DNA of 64,000 nucleotides from Chrysomallon squamiferum (taxonomy: Eukaryota > Mollusca > Gastropoda > Neomphalida > Peltospiridae): assembly GCA_012295275.1 (NCBI GenBank), contig CM022679.1, positions 8,343,169 to 8,407,168 of the forward strand, given 5' to 3'. The notes under the pieces are model-generated. The model saw only the letters and a program-made list of their open reading frames with translations. It made no database searches and was not told the origin of the DNA. Numbering within the stretch: the first letter of the stretch is position 1; the number at the start of each line of letters is the position of its first letter. Position numbers and translations under genes: made by a program. Below, piece after piece: positions 48,103-62,207 of the stretch.

Positions 48103-51101
48103 CAAAATAATGTTCAGATAACATCTGAAAAAGGTAAAGAGATTTTATTTTCAAAAAAAAATAAAAAATACTATTCATATTTGAAACAAAATCAGCATGT
48201 TATGTTTAATTTTTATGTTATTTGATTAACATTTCAGGGAAGTTATGTTCACATATCAAGTGTTTTTGGAAATTTCTTTATGTCAAATTGTTGAATTTAA
48301 AAAAAAAAAAAATTATAATTTTATTTTTTTTTTCTTTTTTTCTTTTCTTCTTTGTTTTTTTTTTTTTTTTTTTTATGTTAATCCAAAATACCATTATTAC
48401 TGTGTTTGATGGCAGCAATGCACAAATTTTTAATTTTAAGGATTTATTTTTTGGAGATTTATTGAATATTATTGAAGGTTGGTTAAATACGACAAAAAAT
48501 ATACCACTAGTAATAATAATAAAATAAAAAAATACATTGAATTTTAGAAGGTGAAATGAAAAATTGTGCTGTTTTGGTCATTCATCCTTGGTATTTCTTT
48601 CGAATATCAAAATATTGATATAAATTTTCGTTACAAGGAAACTGAAAAATCACAGCTGAGAAATGAAGCTTTGAAGTTTTTATTTTTATTTTATTTTTAT
48701 TTTTATTGATTATTAATATTTTTATAATTTTGTTTTTGTTTGTTTTTAAAAATGTAAATGTTTAGTTAAAACATCAGCACTTCAAGGCATGGTGTTGATT
48801 GTATTATATTGTTTATTTATTTTTTACATGTAAATAATTCAGTTGATCTCTGTTGTCAAAAAGTACATTTGTGTAAAATATCTGTTCATGAAGACAGATC
48901 ATGGCAGATAGAGTTAATTTAATACATTAAAAAAAAGATAATAGTTGTACTCAGTCTGTTGTTGTTATTTGCGTCATATGATCAACTAAACTGCAAAAGA
49001 ATTATATTCAGAAATATTTCTGAGAAAATATTAATGAAAAAATTAAAAGGCTTTAACTATAGCCAGAACAGTAAAATAAATATCTGGCTGATGATGACAG
49101 CATAATTTTAGTCATATAAATATATTTTTGTGATTAAGAAATCACCAAATAACCCTCCTTCAGCAACATCTGTTTTGCTTCTAATTATTATTTAATTTCT
49201 TGTCAAGGAAAAGAAGTTATTTCTAGTTTTGTCAGAAATACATTGGTATTTATATATGTTAACATTTCTTCAGACGTAGAAATTTTGCTATTACATTAAT
49301 GTAATTTAAATGAATCTTCATTTGATTACACTAAAATAGTATAGAATTAAAACACATACACAACTAATAAATAAATAAACAGAAAAACAAATTAAAAATA
49401 TTTCTACTCAACACTGTCAACAGATAGGTTATCAAATACAAAGTAAACATGCTGATATGAGCTGGATGTAAATTTTAGGTTTACGAATATAACAATAGTT
49501 TCAGCACGAGCTGTCAGTCAGCAGATACAATGATGATGATGATGATAATAATAGTAATAGTAGTAATAGTAATAATAAACAGCAGTAAGAAAAAGCAGTA
49601 TTATTTTTAAAAATACCAGCAGCTAATTTAAGAGTTCAATCAGTCTAATAGGGATTATTGAATCAGGAGTATTTCAGTCCAAAAGTATGAATCCCACTGT
49701 ATTTTCTATTGAACCCCCAGAAAAAATATAAAATACATTTTTGGTTCATAGAATTTGAATGTAGTGCAGTTGAAAATGTTTTGTTTGTTTTTTTTGTTTT
49801 ACAACTGAAACATTAAATTTTTTTTTTTTAATAGAATATTATTTAATTTGACAGATTTAAAAACACATTTCAGTTATGATGGCTTTATTAATAATGCAAT
49901 TTCCATGAGTTGATAACATAAATTACTTTCATAATAACATTGAATTTATAAATAAATATTTATATAAAGAGATAATATAAAGAGATAATATATATATATA
50001 TTCTTATTAATCTTGTTTTACGTTTTGTTTAAAAATATAAACTGGACATTGAGAGATAAAACCGCAAACTGGAAAAAGTCCTGACAGACTTAATATATTC
50101 TAAATATGCTACGATCCACGTAATTCTCAAGTGGGTGTGTCTTTGCATTGCTCTCGCCCAAGACCTCTCAGAGTGGGCTACACACACAATCCACACACAC
50201 ACCCTTTTCTTTCCTGAGTCATGATACCTCATTCAGTTTGCTCCTCACATTTTCCTTTATTAGAGAAATGATTAACTCGTTCTTTTAAGGTTTTTTTCGT
50301 TATTACGAAATAACGTCATATCAAAGACTTTTCGTACCACAAAGGAACACTAAAACTGCATTTTTTTTATTACACTCCATGTTACAATATATCTAATAGT
50401 AAGATGTGCATATGTTTTACACAAAGGTATATATTCAAACACAGACATATTTATAGTTAATATTAGTGATCTTTTTTTTCAACGTATTTTTTATTACCAT
50501 CTCTGATTACAGAATCCTCTAAGGTATTCTATAACTTTGAAGCATGTAACATCAAACGCTGGCATTTCTTTCTTCTTTTATTTTTTTTTATTTACAATCA
50601 GTATATATATATATTCTACTCCCTAGAGAGGTGTATATCTTTCTTTTTTGAAATCCATAAATTTCTGAAAAAATTCATAAACAAAATATAGGGCAAAAAA
50701 CGAAAAAAGCTATAGTTTGCAATCGCAACGAACTTTCGTTCCAACAGAATAATCACACATTTTTATAAATTACTGAGCTATCCTCAGGAATATAGTCTAA
50801 ACCAGTGGTTTCATCTGAACCATTATTTGATCCATTTTTCAGTCAGCTGTGTTTCCTTTCAGTCACTCTTCGTGTTAAATTGTTCTTCTCCCACATTTTG
50901 TTCGTTTTTTTTTGCAGTTTCCCTTCTCGGTTTAGATCTGTGTATAAATTTAAACAAGTAAGGAAATTATTTCTCTGTATACAAAGTTAAATACAGAAAG
51001 AACATAAAAGATTTCTTTTTATTTGTATCTGGGTCTCTCTCATTCTGAGTCTATTTTAGTTTTGTCTCTTTATCTCGCCCTCTGTCTGAACTTCTTTCTT
51101 T

Positions 51102-51233
<132 letters not shown>

Positions 51234-51475
51234 TTTATTGTTATGGTTGTTACCTTGTATAACAATCTCTCTGTGATGATGATTTAGACATGTTCTTTTC
51301 GTGTTTTCTTGAAGAATAACGACTAAATAAATAAATGAAAAATATTAATTAACGCAAAAAGGGATCAGTTTTGTAACACAAATATATCTAAAATAATATA
51401 GTTTACCAAACAGCTATATGGACAAAAAACAGCTAAAAAAAACAAAAAAATATAAAAAATAAAAATAAAAAATAA

Positions 51476-51511
<36 letters not shown>

Positions 51512-51715
51512 AATAATAATAATAACAAAAATAAATAAATAAATAAATAAATAAAATAAAATAAAATAAAAAAAAAACAAAAAAAAAACAAGATAACGAA
51601 ACAAACAAAACAATTAATAAAACCCAACAAAAATAACACATAAACAAAAAGAATAACAATTTAAACAAATAAATTCAAATATATGAATACATTTTTAGTA
51701 ATCATACGTGATTTT

Positions 51716-51720
<5 letters not shown>

Positions 51721-51759
<39 letters not shown>
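51721..51759. repeat. Poly-A run of 39
   Basis: Uninterrupted A homopolymer. Confidence 0.9.
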
Positions 51760-51761
<2 letters not shown>

Positions 51762-52127
51762 AATTTGATGTTGTTGTTAAATTAAAAACCACCATTCATT
51801 AATTTATTCTATTTTATTATTATTACTATTATTATTATTATTATTAAATTATTATTACTAAACTATGATTATTATTATTATTATTACTATTATTATTACT
51901 ATTATTACTATTACTGTTACTATTTTTAGGTTAGTCTCTTTATTATTAATGAAAAAATCACGTGTTCAAAACCTGAACTATGATTTCGACGTCGATCTTC
52001 TGGGCACCGATGTCTATCTTATCTATCTATCGATGCTATGTCGAGTGTTTTAGGTTCTGTCTATCTTTCTATCTGTCATGAAAAGGTCTATCTATGTTCA
52101 ATCGAACTGCTCTTCCATCAAACAATT

Positions 52128-52170
52128 CTATCTATTATCTATCTATCTATATCTATCTATCTATCTATCC

Positions 52171-52229
<59 letters not shown>

Positions 52230-52236
52230 AATCTAT
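52128..52236. repeat. (CTAT)n tetranucleotide repeat
   Basis: About 25 CTAT units with small interruptions. Confidence 0.94.
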
Positions 52237-52460
52237 GTACGTATGTATGTATAATATGTCTTTCTGTCTCATTTGTATTAGTACATGCTCTTTAATTTTA
52301 GTATATGATAACGATTTTTGAATACATACATTTACACAAATACATGCACACACATATATACACAAATACATTAAAATGCATTTTTCGAAAAATGACTAAC
52401 TGAATAAAAATACTAACAAATAATTATAATAATGATAATGCTTGTAACAACAACGACGAT

Positions 52461-52492
<32 letters not shown>

Positions 52493-52650
52493 TCAACATT
52501 TTAAAATTCTATATTAGTAAAAGACTATTTAAACCAGTGAAAATTTCGAGCCTTTGACAAGCCGAATGAGAAGAGAAGGGAGGTAACTCAGTGTATAGTT
52601 AAAAAACAAAAAACGCTAGATAAATGTAGTTGAGATATTTTTGTTCTTAC

Positions 52651-52728
52651 GTTCCGTGAAGTTGATTTACCGCTCGTTCTGCTTCGTCAGCAAACTCGAA
52701 AACAACAAAAGCAAAACCAGGTGGATTC
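52651..52728 (-). CDS. RRM exon 2 (RNP1 and helix 2)
   Basis: On the minus strand: acceptor gtatttcag, 78 nt, donor GGAAC|gtaaga. It encodes NPPGFAFVVFEFADEAERA and VNQLHG. The donor is strong, so a third exon is expected. Confidence 0.85.
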
Positions 52729-52770
52729 CTGAAATACGTTAATTTCTGAGTCTTCATAATGTGTCTGCAA

Positions 52771-52867
<97 letters not shown>

Positions 52868-53935
52868 CCATATGTATTAATATACATACATATATACAGA
52901 AATATATATTTATCTATATGTATGTATGTCCATACATACATACATACACATGTATGAATTTTGACAAAAACTGAAAAGTTTATATATTGATGTCATCATA
53001 AAAAGGAATGAATGAATAAATGAATAAAAAATAAGAAATATGACGACGACAGCAGCAACAAGAAATACCCTCCAACAACACCACCACCACCAACAACAAC
53101 AAAACCCTTAAACAAAATCTCACCGTTTATGCAGTGAAGAGAAACTCACAGTGTTAATATAATTTTCAAAATTCATTTTGAAGCAAACCTTCAAATTAAC
53201 AACTGATTACTTTGAGAAAAATGAAAAACCAAAATCTCACGGAAAGAACCGCTGCAAGAAACTAGTCACATCTGCAATAATTATTACTTTATATGACACG
53301 TCCTGGAACGAAATATTAATAAATATAGCACATCAAAACGCAGCAAGCTTGAAGAACATTTACATGTCATCTTAGGAGACAGAAAACCTAATTGCGGAAT
53401 GTTACATTAGTATTGTGATTTAAGACAGAACCATCAAGAAAAATCAGAGTTTTTTTTTACCAATTGGAGAGTGATCATAGTCAGACCATCAACTCTCCAA
53501 ATAGTACCAGAGTTCCAAAAGGACGGATGGTCAGAGCTATGTGGGTTGAGAACAAAGTTCTGGGGTGAGGATACAGAGAAGTGAAGACTTAGCTATTTTA
53601 CTGAAGGCTGGAGACGTTACTGAAAAAAGAAGAAAAAAACACGGAGTTTTTACGCGTGGGACGAAGTCGCTCTGTGAATAAGGTATGTTAAGATACATCG
53701 TATTTTTTTGAAATGTTGATACGAGACATGCAGAATTAAAAACTGCTTAAGAAGCACTGTAAAATAGCTTAGAAATTAACATTCACGAACTGAAGAAGTT
53801 ATATCAAATGTAGGTTTGAAATCGTGCAGTATATGTAAATACAGATTAATTCTGCGAGACCCATGCAAACCAAAACACATGTGTATCAGATCATAACATA
53901 CAGAGTACCAGTGTGTTACACATATACGACAGTAT

Positions 53936-53968
<33 letters not shown>

Positions 53969-53970
53969 GC

Positions 53971-54024
<54 letters not shown>

Positions 54025-55879
54025 GATGATGATGATAACAACAACAATAGCAGTAATTATAGTAGTGGTAGTGGTAGTAGTAGTAGTAGTAGAATAGTAA
54101 TAATAATAATAAAAAGGGATGGAACTGCTACTAAAGAAAAGATCTACGTAAACAGGACCTACATGAATCGTCTTGGAATGTCTCTGTTGGTAAAAAGAAA
54201 AATAACATGTATTTTATTTTTCTGAACATCTCGTTATGTGCTAATGTTATTACGTTAACAAACGAAATTAATATTATTTTCCAAATACTTCACAGCTTTC
54301 TAAAATAACATTAAAATTCCATAGACTTTAAAAAAAAAAAAAAAATTATATTTTTTTATTTTACTTAAGTATTTATAAAGATTATACTTCAAGCATAATT
54401 AACTGTTCTCTGAGATATTTATGTGATTGAAAAAAAAAAAAAAAAAAAAGAACCCACAAAATAAAAATAAGTGTAATATAATACAAAATTGATCAGACAT
54501 TCATCCCATCCGAATCTAATATTGAATTGCATAATTCAATATTCTGACCTTGTACCACGACTGACAAGTGCACACACAACTGACAGCGCGTTCTGCTGAC
54601 GTCATCATTCAATACATAAATTTGACTACAGGCTCGGGCAGTATATCAGGATTATATGACAGGCGTTTTGGCAAAACGCGATGTATACGTATTTTTTTTT
54701 TTATATTTCTTTCTTTTCAATTTTTTTTAGTTTGTTTGCTGCATTTGAAAATATTGTGGTTCAAAAACTGATAAACAATAGCAAAAAAAAATTAATTAAG
54801 TAATAATAATGATGATGATGGTAATGATGATAATGATGATAACGAGGATGATGTTAATGATACAAATTAATGATTATGATTACGCTGATGATAATGTTAG
54901 CAGCAACAACAACAATAATAAAGAATTTATACAATTATACTGCTATAAGGAAAAAGTTAAAAATAAAAACAAAATGGCGTCTTGAAGTCAAGACAATCGT
55001 AATATATAACTATGAGAACTTTGTTTTATTATTATTTATTTTTGTTAATTAATTTTTTTTATCTTATTATGTTTCTTTTTTTTTCCATTTTTTTTTTTTT
55101 TTTAAAGAAATACTTTGTCATTTCTGTTTCTGTTTTTACAAACAAAGCAGTAAATCGAACGCACAATGCACAAACACAGAGAAAGAAGAATAGAAAAAGA
55201 AATCTAATTTTTATGTAGACAGTGACAAACAGACAGAGTAAGACAGAGAAATGGTGATATGTTTTAATATATAATATATTTCTTCCTTCCAATGCTGTCT
55301 GAGAGAATGAATTTATTAACAATAATTTTTATGTATATTTGTTCAATAATTTTTTTATTTTTTATTTTATATATTTTTGATAATATTTGAGGTTTTCATA
55401 AATTCGTCAAATTTACATTTCAAAACCAAAATAATAAATAGGAAAATATTAATTAAATTTAGGTTAAATGATAATTAATATATATTTAGTATAATGATAA
55501 TACAAAATTTGGTAATAATGAAATTTAATAAAATCATAAGTAAAATTTAGTAAAATAATTTAAAAAAAAATTCAGTAAAATAAAAATTCAGTAAAATCGT
55601 TATCAAAAATTTACTAAAATCATAATAAAAATTTACTAAAATCGTAATTAAAATTTAGCAAAAAAAAAAAAAAAATAATAATAAATTTAAAAAAAACCGT
55701 AATCAAAAAATTAATAAAATCGTAAATAAAACTGTCGGAATCGCTAACCTGGCAATCCACGTACTCATCACGTGACCATACTCTTCCATTTCCGCTCGAA
55801 ATTCTTGTTTGCCCACCTTCGGTCCAAGATCACCCACGAATATTCTGTACCCACCCACCACAGGATCGAAAACACTCAT
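52651..55879 (-). CDS. SRSF3/SRSF7-type RRM protein gene, two exons found
   Basis: Minus-strand exons 55879-55749 (131 nt) and 52728-52651 (78 nt) join in phase through an AG|G arginine codon. The product starts MSVFDPVVGGYRIFVGDLG (RNP2-type strand), continues EMEEYGHVMSTWIAR and then NPPGFAFVVFEF (RNP1) and DEAERAVNQLHG, the mini-RRM signature of SR proteins SRSF3 and SRSF7. Family knowledge: these bind pre-mRNA and steer splicing through an Arg/Ser-rich tail. Here the RRM lacks its last strand and no RS-domain or zinc-knuckle exon was found within 6 kb downstream. Without a further exon the frame stops at once (ACG TAA). It may be a partial duplicate, a gene with a distant 3' exon, or one with an exon I missed. 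Confidence 0.82.
52776..52860. repeat. (CA)n microsatellite
   Basis: About 42 CA units. On the gene strand this is (TG)n, 48 bases before the exon 2 acceptor. Confidence 0.95.
53938..54050. repeat. Compound (CAA)n(TAA)n(GAT)n trinucleotide repeat
   Basis: Successive CAA, AAT and GAT blocks; the Asn/Asp/Ser open frame over it is an artefact. Confidence 0.92.
54518..54543. repeat. Perfect 11-bp inverted repeat with 4-base loop
   Basis: Arms aatattgaatt and aattcaatatt around gcat. Confidence 0.9.
54597..54604. promoter_or_regulatory. Full CRE palindrome TGACGTCA
   Basis: An exact CREB/ATF consensus site in the first intron of the minus-strand RRM gene, inside a short GC-richer patch (54550-54680). 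Function is inference. Confidence 0.3.
55495..55735. repeat. AT-rich tandem repeat, about 25-27 bp period
   Basis: Units of the type aaatttactaaaatcgtaatc recur about eight times with A-run expansions, right after the splice donor of the minus-strand RRM exon 1. Confidence 0.7.
55749..55879 (-). CDS. RRM exon 1 with start codon
   Basis: On the minus strand the ATG at 55879 opens MSVFDPVVGGYRIFVGDLG and runs 43 codons plus two bases to donor AG|gttagc. The upstream sequence carries an in-frame stop only further out in an apparent 5' leader, so the start is the natural first Met before RNP2. Confidence 0.85.
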
Positions 55880-55960
55880 AGTCTGATGTCGTCGTTTTAG
55901 AACGACTCCGTCTTCTTACTGACGCTGTTGCCGAGCAAGCACTCAAAAAAACCACACAAA
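55880..55960 (-). promoter_or_regulatory. 5' leader / promoter side of the minus-strand RRM gene
   Basis: Short GC-richer patch with several CpGs upstream of the ATG (gene strand: gaagacggagtcg, gacgacatcagact). The transcription start cannot be set. Confidence 0.35.
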
Positions 55961-57950
<1,990 letters not shown>

Positions 57951-57953
57951 TAG

Positions 57954-58353
57954 GTCAGTGTATTAGAAGAATGTTTCAGAGGATCATTGTATTAGTAGAA
58001 TGTTCAAGAGAGTTGGTGTATTACTAGGATGTTTAAGAGAGTCAGTGTATTAGTAAGATATTTCAGAGGATCATTGTATTAGTAGGATGTTTAAGAGAGT
58101 CAGTGTATTAGTAAGATGTTTACGAGAGTCAGTGTATTAGTAGGATGTTTAAGAGAGTCAGTGTATTAGTAAGATATTCAAGAGAGTTACTGTATTAGTA
58201 AGATATTTAAGAGAGTCAGTGTATTAGTAAGATGTTGAAGAGTCAGTGTATTAGTAGGATGTTTAAGAGAGTCAGTGTATTAGTAGGGTGTTTAAGAGAG
58301 TCAGTGTATTAGTAAGATGTTTAAGAGAGTCAGTGTATTAGTAAGATGTTTAA
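57954..58353. repeat. 29-bp minisatellite
   Basis: About fourteen copies of a unit reading gtcagtgtattagtaagatg then tttaagaga. Period is 28-30 bp, most copies differ at one to four places, and one copy is short by four bases (about 58228-58240). Confidence 0.93.
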
Positions 58354-58539
58354 CAAGAGCATTATTTTCAGAATTTCATTCGTAAATTCTTCTCTTAATT
58401 AGTGATTTGTCATAATCATCACCATCTTATTCCTTTTTTTAATTGTTCTTCGTCGTCATCGTCATAATCGTTTTTTTTTCTTCTTCTTCTTATTATTATT
58501 AAATATTTTTGTTTGTCTCAAACTGCACGGTTACCGTAC

Positions 58540-58920
58540 AAACAGCGAGGTTGAACTTGACAGGTGTGCTTCAGGCGATGCGTAGCAGACTCAACGCGAG
58601 AACGAACGACAGCGAACCAGTCCAGCCTTTCGCCAATTTATAACTATTTTTGTTTTCTTTCATCTCGGATATTCCGAGCCCCGACTTTTGCCCGGCAATT
58701 AACTCATTTCCTTAGGAAACGTTTTGACAATCAGCGCAAGTTATTATTTCGCCGTCATGTCTGTGCATACGCAAAGCCCATTTTCAGCACGACTCGAAAG
58801 ACGGGTTAACTAACTCTTGGACGTGTTAATATGTTTAAAGATTTGGTAATACACCGCGCGGGGTGTATCTTTAAAGGGCATTTTGCACTGTCATCACGCG
58901 ATGAAGTTTTAACGTAAGTA
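58540..58920. promoter_or_regulatory. CpG-containing non-repetitive block, nature unknown
   Basis: About 380 bp with far more CpG than the surroundings, including a short hairpin at 58850-58867 (tacacc ... ggtgta around gcgcgg). It lacks a convincing splice-framed exon; the 81-codon open frame over it has no recognisable domain. It could be a promoter or a first exon of a gene extending right. Confidence 0.2.
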
Positions 58921-59782
58921 ATTTTAATAGCTGTTTAAATGTAGTGTAAAGCGTCAATAACGTTGTGTTTGCTGGGTTTTCGGTTAGTCGTGAATTTGTG
59001 TTTTTCTGGTCGAACGTGGATCGTTCAAGTCGTTCGTTTAATTTAATTTCTAGCTGAGGCTGATTTGTTTGTTTTGTGGACAGAAGTCGATTGTTAAGAT
59101 CCGTCGTTAATCTGATCTCTAATTCATAGGTTAAATACTTTAAATTACCGTCGTTATTGGTCAAGATATCTTTGATGCTAAAAATGTTCTTCTTACCCAA
59201 ACATTTATTTATTTATTTATTTATTTATTTGTTTGTTTGTTTGTTTTCAATCTTACCATGATTGCTATTTTTTAATTTTATTTATTTATTTATTTTTTAT
59301 TTTTTTTTTTTTTTTTCAGAAAAACAAAAATTTACTAATCTGTTTCCGTTTATTTAATAATTATTTCGTTATTTAATTTTGTTGTTTCAGCTTTTTTGAT
59401 TTAAATTTTTTTTTGGTTCCCCTCAATGGGGAATACGTTACTTGGAGTTAAATGCACAAATAATGGGCAGAAATATTGAACAATAAAATATTTTAAATCC
59501 TTATTAAATAACACACTTATCTCAGGAGTGTTTGTGAGCGATAAACGCATAGATTATCTGGTAGGAAATAAGAAATTTGATAAATAAGGATTTTAAGGTA
59601 CGCAAAATCCATAACTGAAATTAAACACCTTGACGAGCAATGTTATTAGCTACACGTATCTTGAAGAAGACTGGTCAATTTCGAAACTTTTTATTTACTT
59701 TTTAAAAATAACAAAGGTTGATCGATACTTTGTTATATGAAAAGTTTAGCAAAATATTTAAATCATTATGTTCTGATATATA

Positions 59783-59818
<36 letters not shown>

Positions 59819-60320
59819 AAAAAAAATCATAAATAATATCATAGGCACATCTAGCTATATGTCCAGGGTTCCCTCCTGAATTACACGATTTGTTAAGGGA
59901 ATCTTCATAATTTAATCAGTTTTAAACTGCTTTTCATATCATATCCTCTCCGAAAATCAAATTTTCAACATAAAAAAAAAAAAAAAAAAATAAAAATTTC
60001 CAGATATTTTACGTTTATATTCGGATATATGCAATCACAATTAAATGCAGTACAATTACCATAATAACAATTTTTTGATTTTCGCTCTGTAACAAAATAC
60101 GGTTAATTATAAATATCAATTTTATAATAATATACATGCTAAACATTTTAACACAGATTCTTTACTTTCATTAGGATTAATAAACGTAAGTGTTTTAGAA
60201 AAATGCTTTTGAGCCATATACGTTAAAGTACCGAAATGTTTCTAAAGCTAATAACTCTGTGAAACACTTGTGTATTTAGTAATAAATATTTTATTATACG
60301 ACAGCTCGTATATGTCCAGC

Positions 60321-60387
<67 letters not shown>

Positions 60388-60412
60388 GATCGATCGATCG
60401 ATCTATCTATCT
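60321..60412. repeat. (CTAT)n with a (CGAT)n block
   Basis: CTAT units, then four CGAT units at about 60387-60402, then CTAT again. It is preceded by atgtccagcat, as is the array at 61014. Confidence 0.94.
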
Positions 60413-61013
60413 ACACATACAGACACAGACATATCATGGTTCACGCAAGGGGCGATATGGGAGAAATACTCACCCTTTTCTGTTAAACTTCATCTAACTT
60501 TTAAAATTTAAAATTTATTTTATTTTATTTAAACACATCACTTGGAAGTTGAAAGTAGCGATGCCTCCATATTGTCCAACGATCACGTGAAGACATCATC
60601 TGATCCGTCAAATTACGTTTATTAACTAAATCACGTGACCAGATGCATGTATAGCTGTGAAAAAAAAAAAAAAAAATTGATCTCTTTATTTACTGATATG
60701 ATTAGATTAGAGGTTGACAACAAACATAGTTCTTTTAAACTTGTAGACAAACTGAATTAAGTGAGTTGGACATTTGCGCGTACAGTAAAGATTACAATTA
60801 ACGATTACCAATGTAAGCGGCAGGTCCAAAACTCGAGAAAGCAGACGACAAAGTAAATTGTAAAAACAATTTGTTAAATAATTTTATCCTTATGGATTGC
60901 GTCTGTGTTAAAGTCCCTGTTTAATTAGACACAGATGAATCTAATGTTTGTACGTGTAGATATTTAATTTTGTGTTTGTTACAACTGTTGTTAGTCCTAA
61001 TGTCCAGCATGTC

Positions 61014-61078
61014 TATGTATGTATGTATGTATGTATGTATGTATGTATGTATGTATGTATGTATGTATGTATGTATGT
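61014..61078. repeat. (ATGT)n tetranucleotide repeat
   Basis: About 16 ATGT units preceded by atgtccagcat. Confidence 0.94.
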
Positions 61079-62094
61079 AGGTGAAGTGAGATTATAGCTC
61101 TTAATAACAGCGTAAGTTGTTATTGTTTTTGTTGTTGTTTGTTTTGTTTGTTGTTTTATTATTATTTTTATTTTTACTATTTCTATCACTATTGTTGATT
61201 TAGTTGTTGTTGTTATTATTATTATTATTATTATTGGGTTTTTTGTTACATTATTACTGTTAATGTTTTTATTATTTATTTATTTATTTATTTTATAAAT
61301 TATTAGTTGTTGATATTGTTGTTTTTATTATTGGTAATGTTGTGTTGTCGTCGTTGTTAAAGCAACAACAACTCTAGCCACAATAAAAAACTAAGAGAAA
61401 AAGTAAATAAATATATATATATATATATATATATGTACACCCCAAAAAGTTATAAAGAGCAATTTGATAAAAGTGTCAGCCTCATTATGTTATCGCAAAT
61501 TTATGTTCAGCTTACATAATTAATTTTGTTTAAGAAGTTAATTTTTTTTTTTCTGTTTGCTTTCATTTAAACCTTTCTTCCTTATCTTTACTTTACTTTA
61601 TAATTTTCGATTTCTGCCCGTGTTTTTCTATACGTAACAATGTATCCCACTGCGCGCATGAGTGTGATGTACGCAAGCGTGCATGTTACTTCTGTTACAG
61701 TCGAACTAATTACAAATAAAACAGTTTCTAAATAAAGCAAGCTACGCATGTTGATATAATCAAAACTACAGCAAACCATTTTATTTCTTTATAAATTATA
61801 TGAAGTATGTCCTCCGTGTAAGATTTCAGCCGTTGGTGAAAAAAATAAAAGTAAAAAAAAAAAAATACTTTATGGGTAAACGGAATGAAAAACTAATAGA
61901 AGAATACTTATTAAGATTATTACAAGGCCAAACATATCAAGTTAATAAACACTGTTATTCTAGACAGTCGAATAATTGAAATGCAAAGCCACAATCGCTA
62001 AATGAAAAAGAATAAGAATTTAATTAATAGGGATTTGTAAAATAACGGAACCCATTCATTTTACGTTTTATTTCGTAAAATATTGTTGTGGCAA

Positions 62095-62130
62095 TAATAA
62101 TGATGATGATGATGATGATGATGATGATGC

Positions 62131-62191
<61 letters not shown>

Positions 62192-62207
62192 TATTATTAT
62201 TATTATC
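62095..62207. repeat. Compound (ATG)n(AAT)n(ATT)n repeat
   Basis: ATG block, about 25 AAT units and then ATT units. The AAT and ATT parts are mutually complementary and could form a hairpin. Confidence 0.93.

Larger units (their letters stand above)
52729..55748 (-). other. Intron 1 of the minus-strand RRM gene (3.0 kb)
   Basis: It holds (CA)n at 52776-52860 immediately upstream of the exon 2 acceptor, CAA/AAT/GAT arrays at 53938-54050, a perfect hairpin at 54518-54543, a CRE palindrome at 54597-54604, poly-A runs and an AT-rich tandem repeat at 55495-55735 next to the donor. No other exon seen. Confidence 0.75.

Noticed and set aside
50029-50232. Minus-strand frame considered as a possible third exon of the RRM gene
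   Set aside because: It does not resemble the last RRM strand, a zinc knuckle or an RS domain, and no phase-compatible acceptor was evident.
51365-51668. Three overlapping minus-strand frames of 68-84 codons rich in Phe, Leu, Tyr and Ile
   Set aside because: They read AAAT, AAT and AAAATA simple sequence and resemble membrane proteins only by composition.
53863-54225. 120-codon frame rich in Asn, Asp and Ser
   Set aside because: Product of the CAA/AAT/GAT/AGT trinucleotide arrays; no start or splice context.
57954-58353. CRISPR-like array
   Set aside because: Units are contiguous with no unique spacers, and the genome is eukaryotic.
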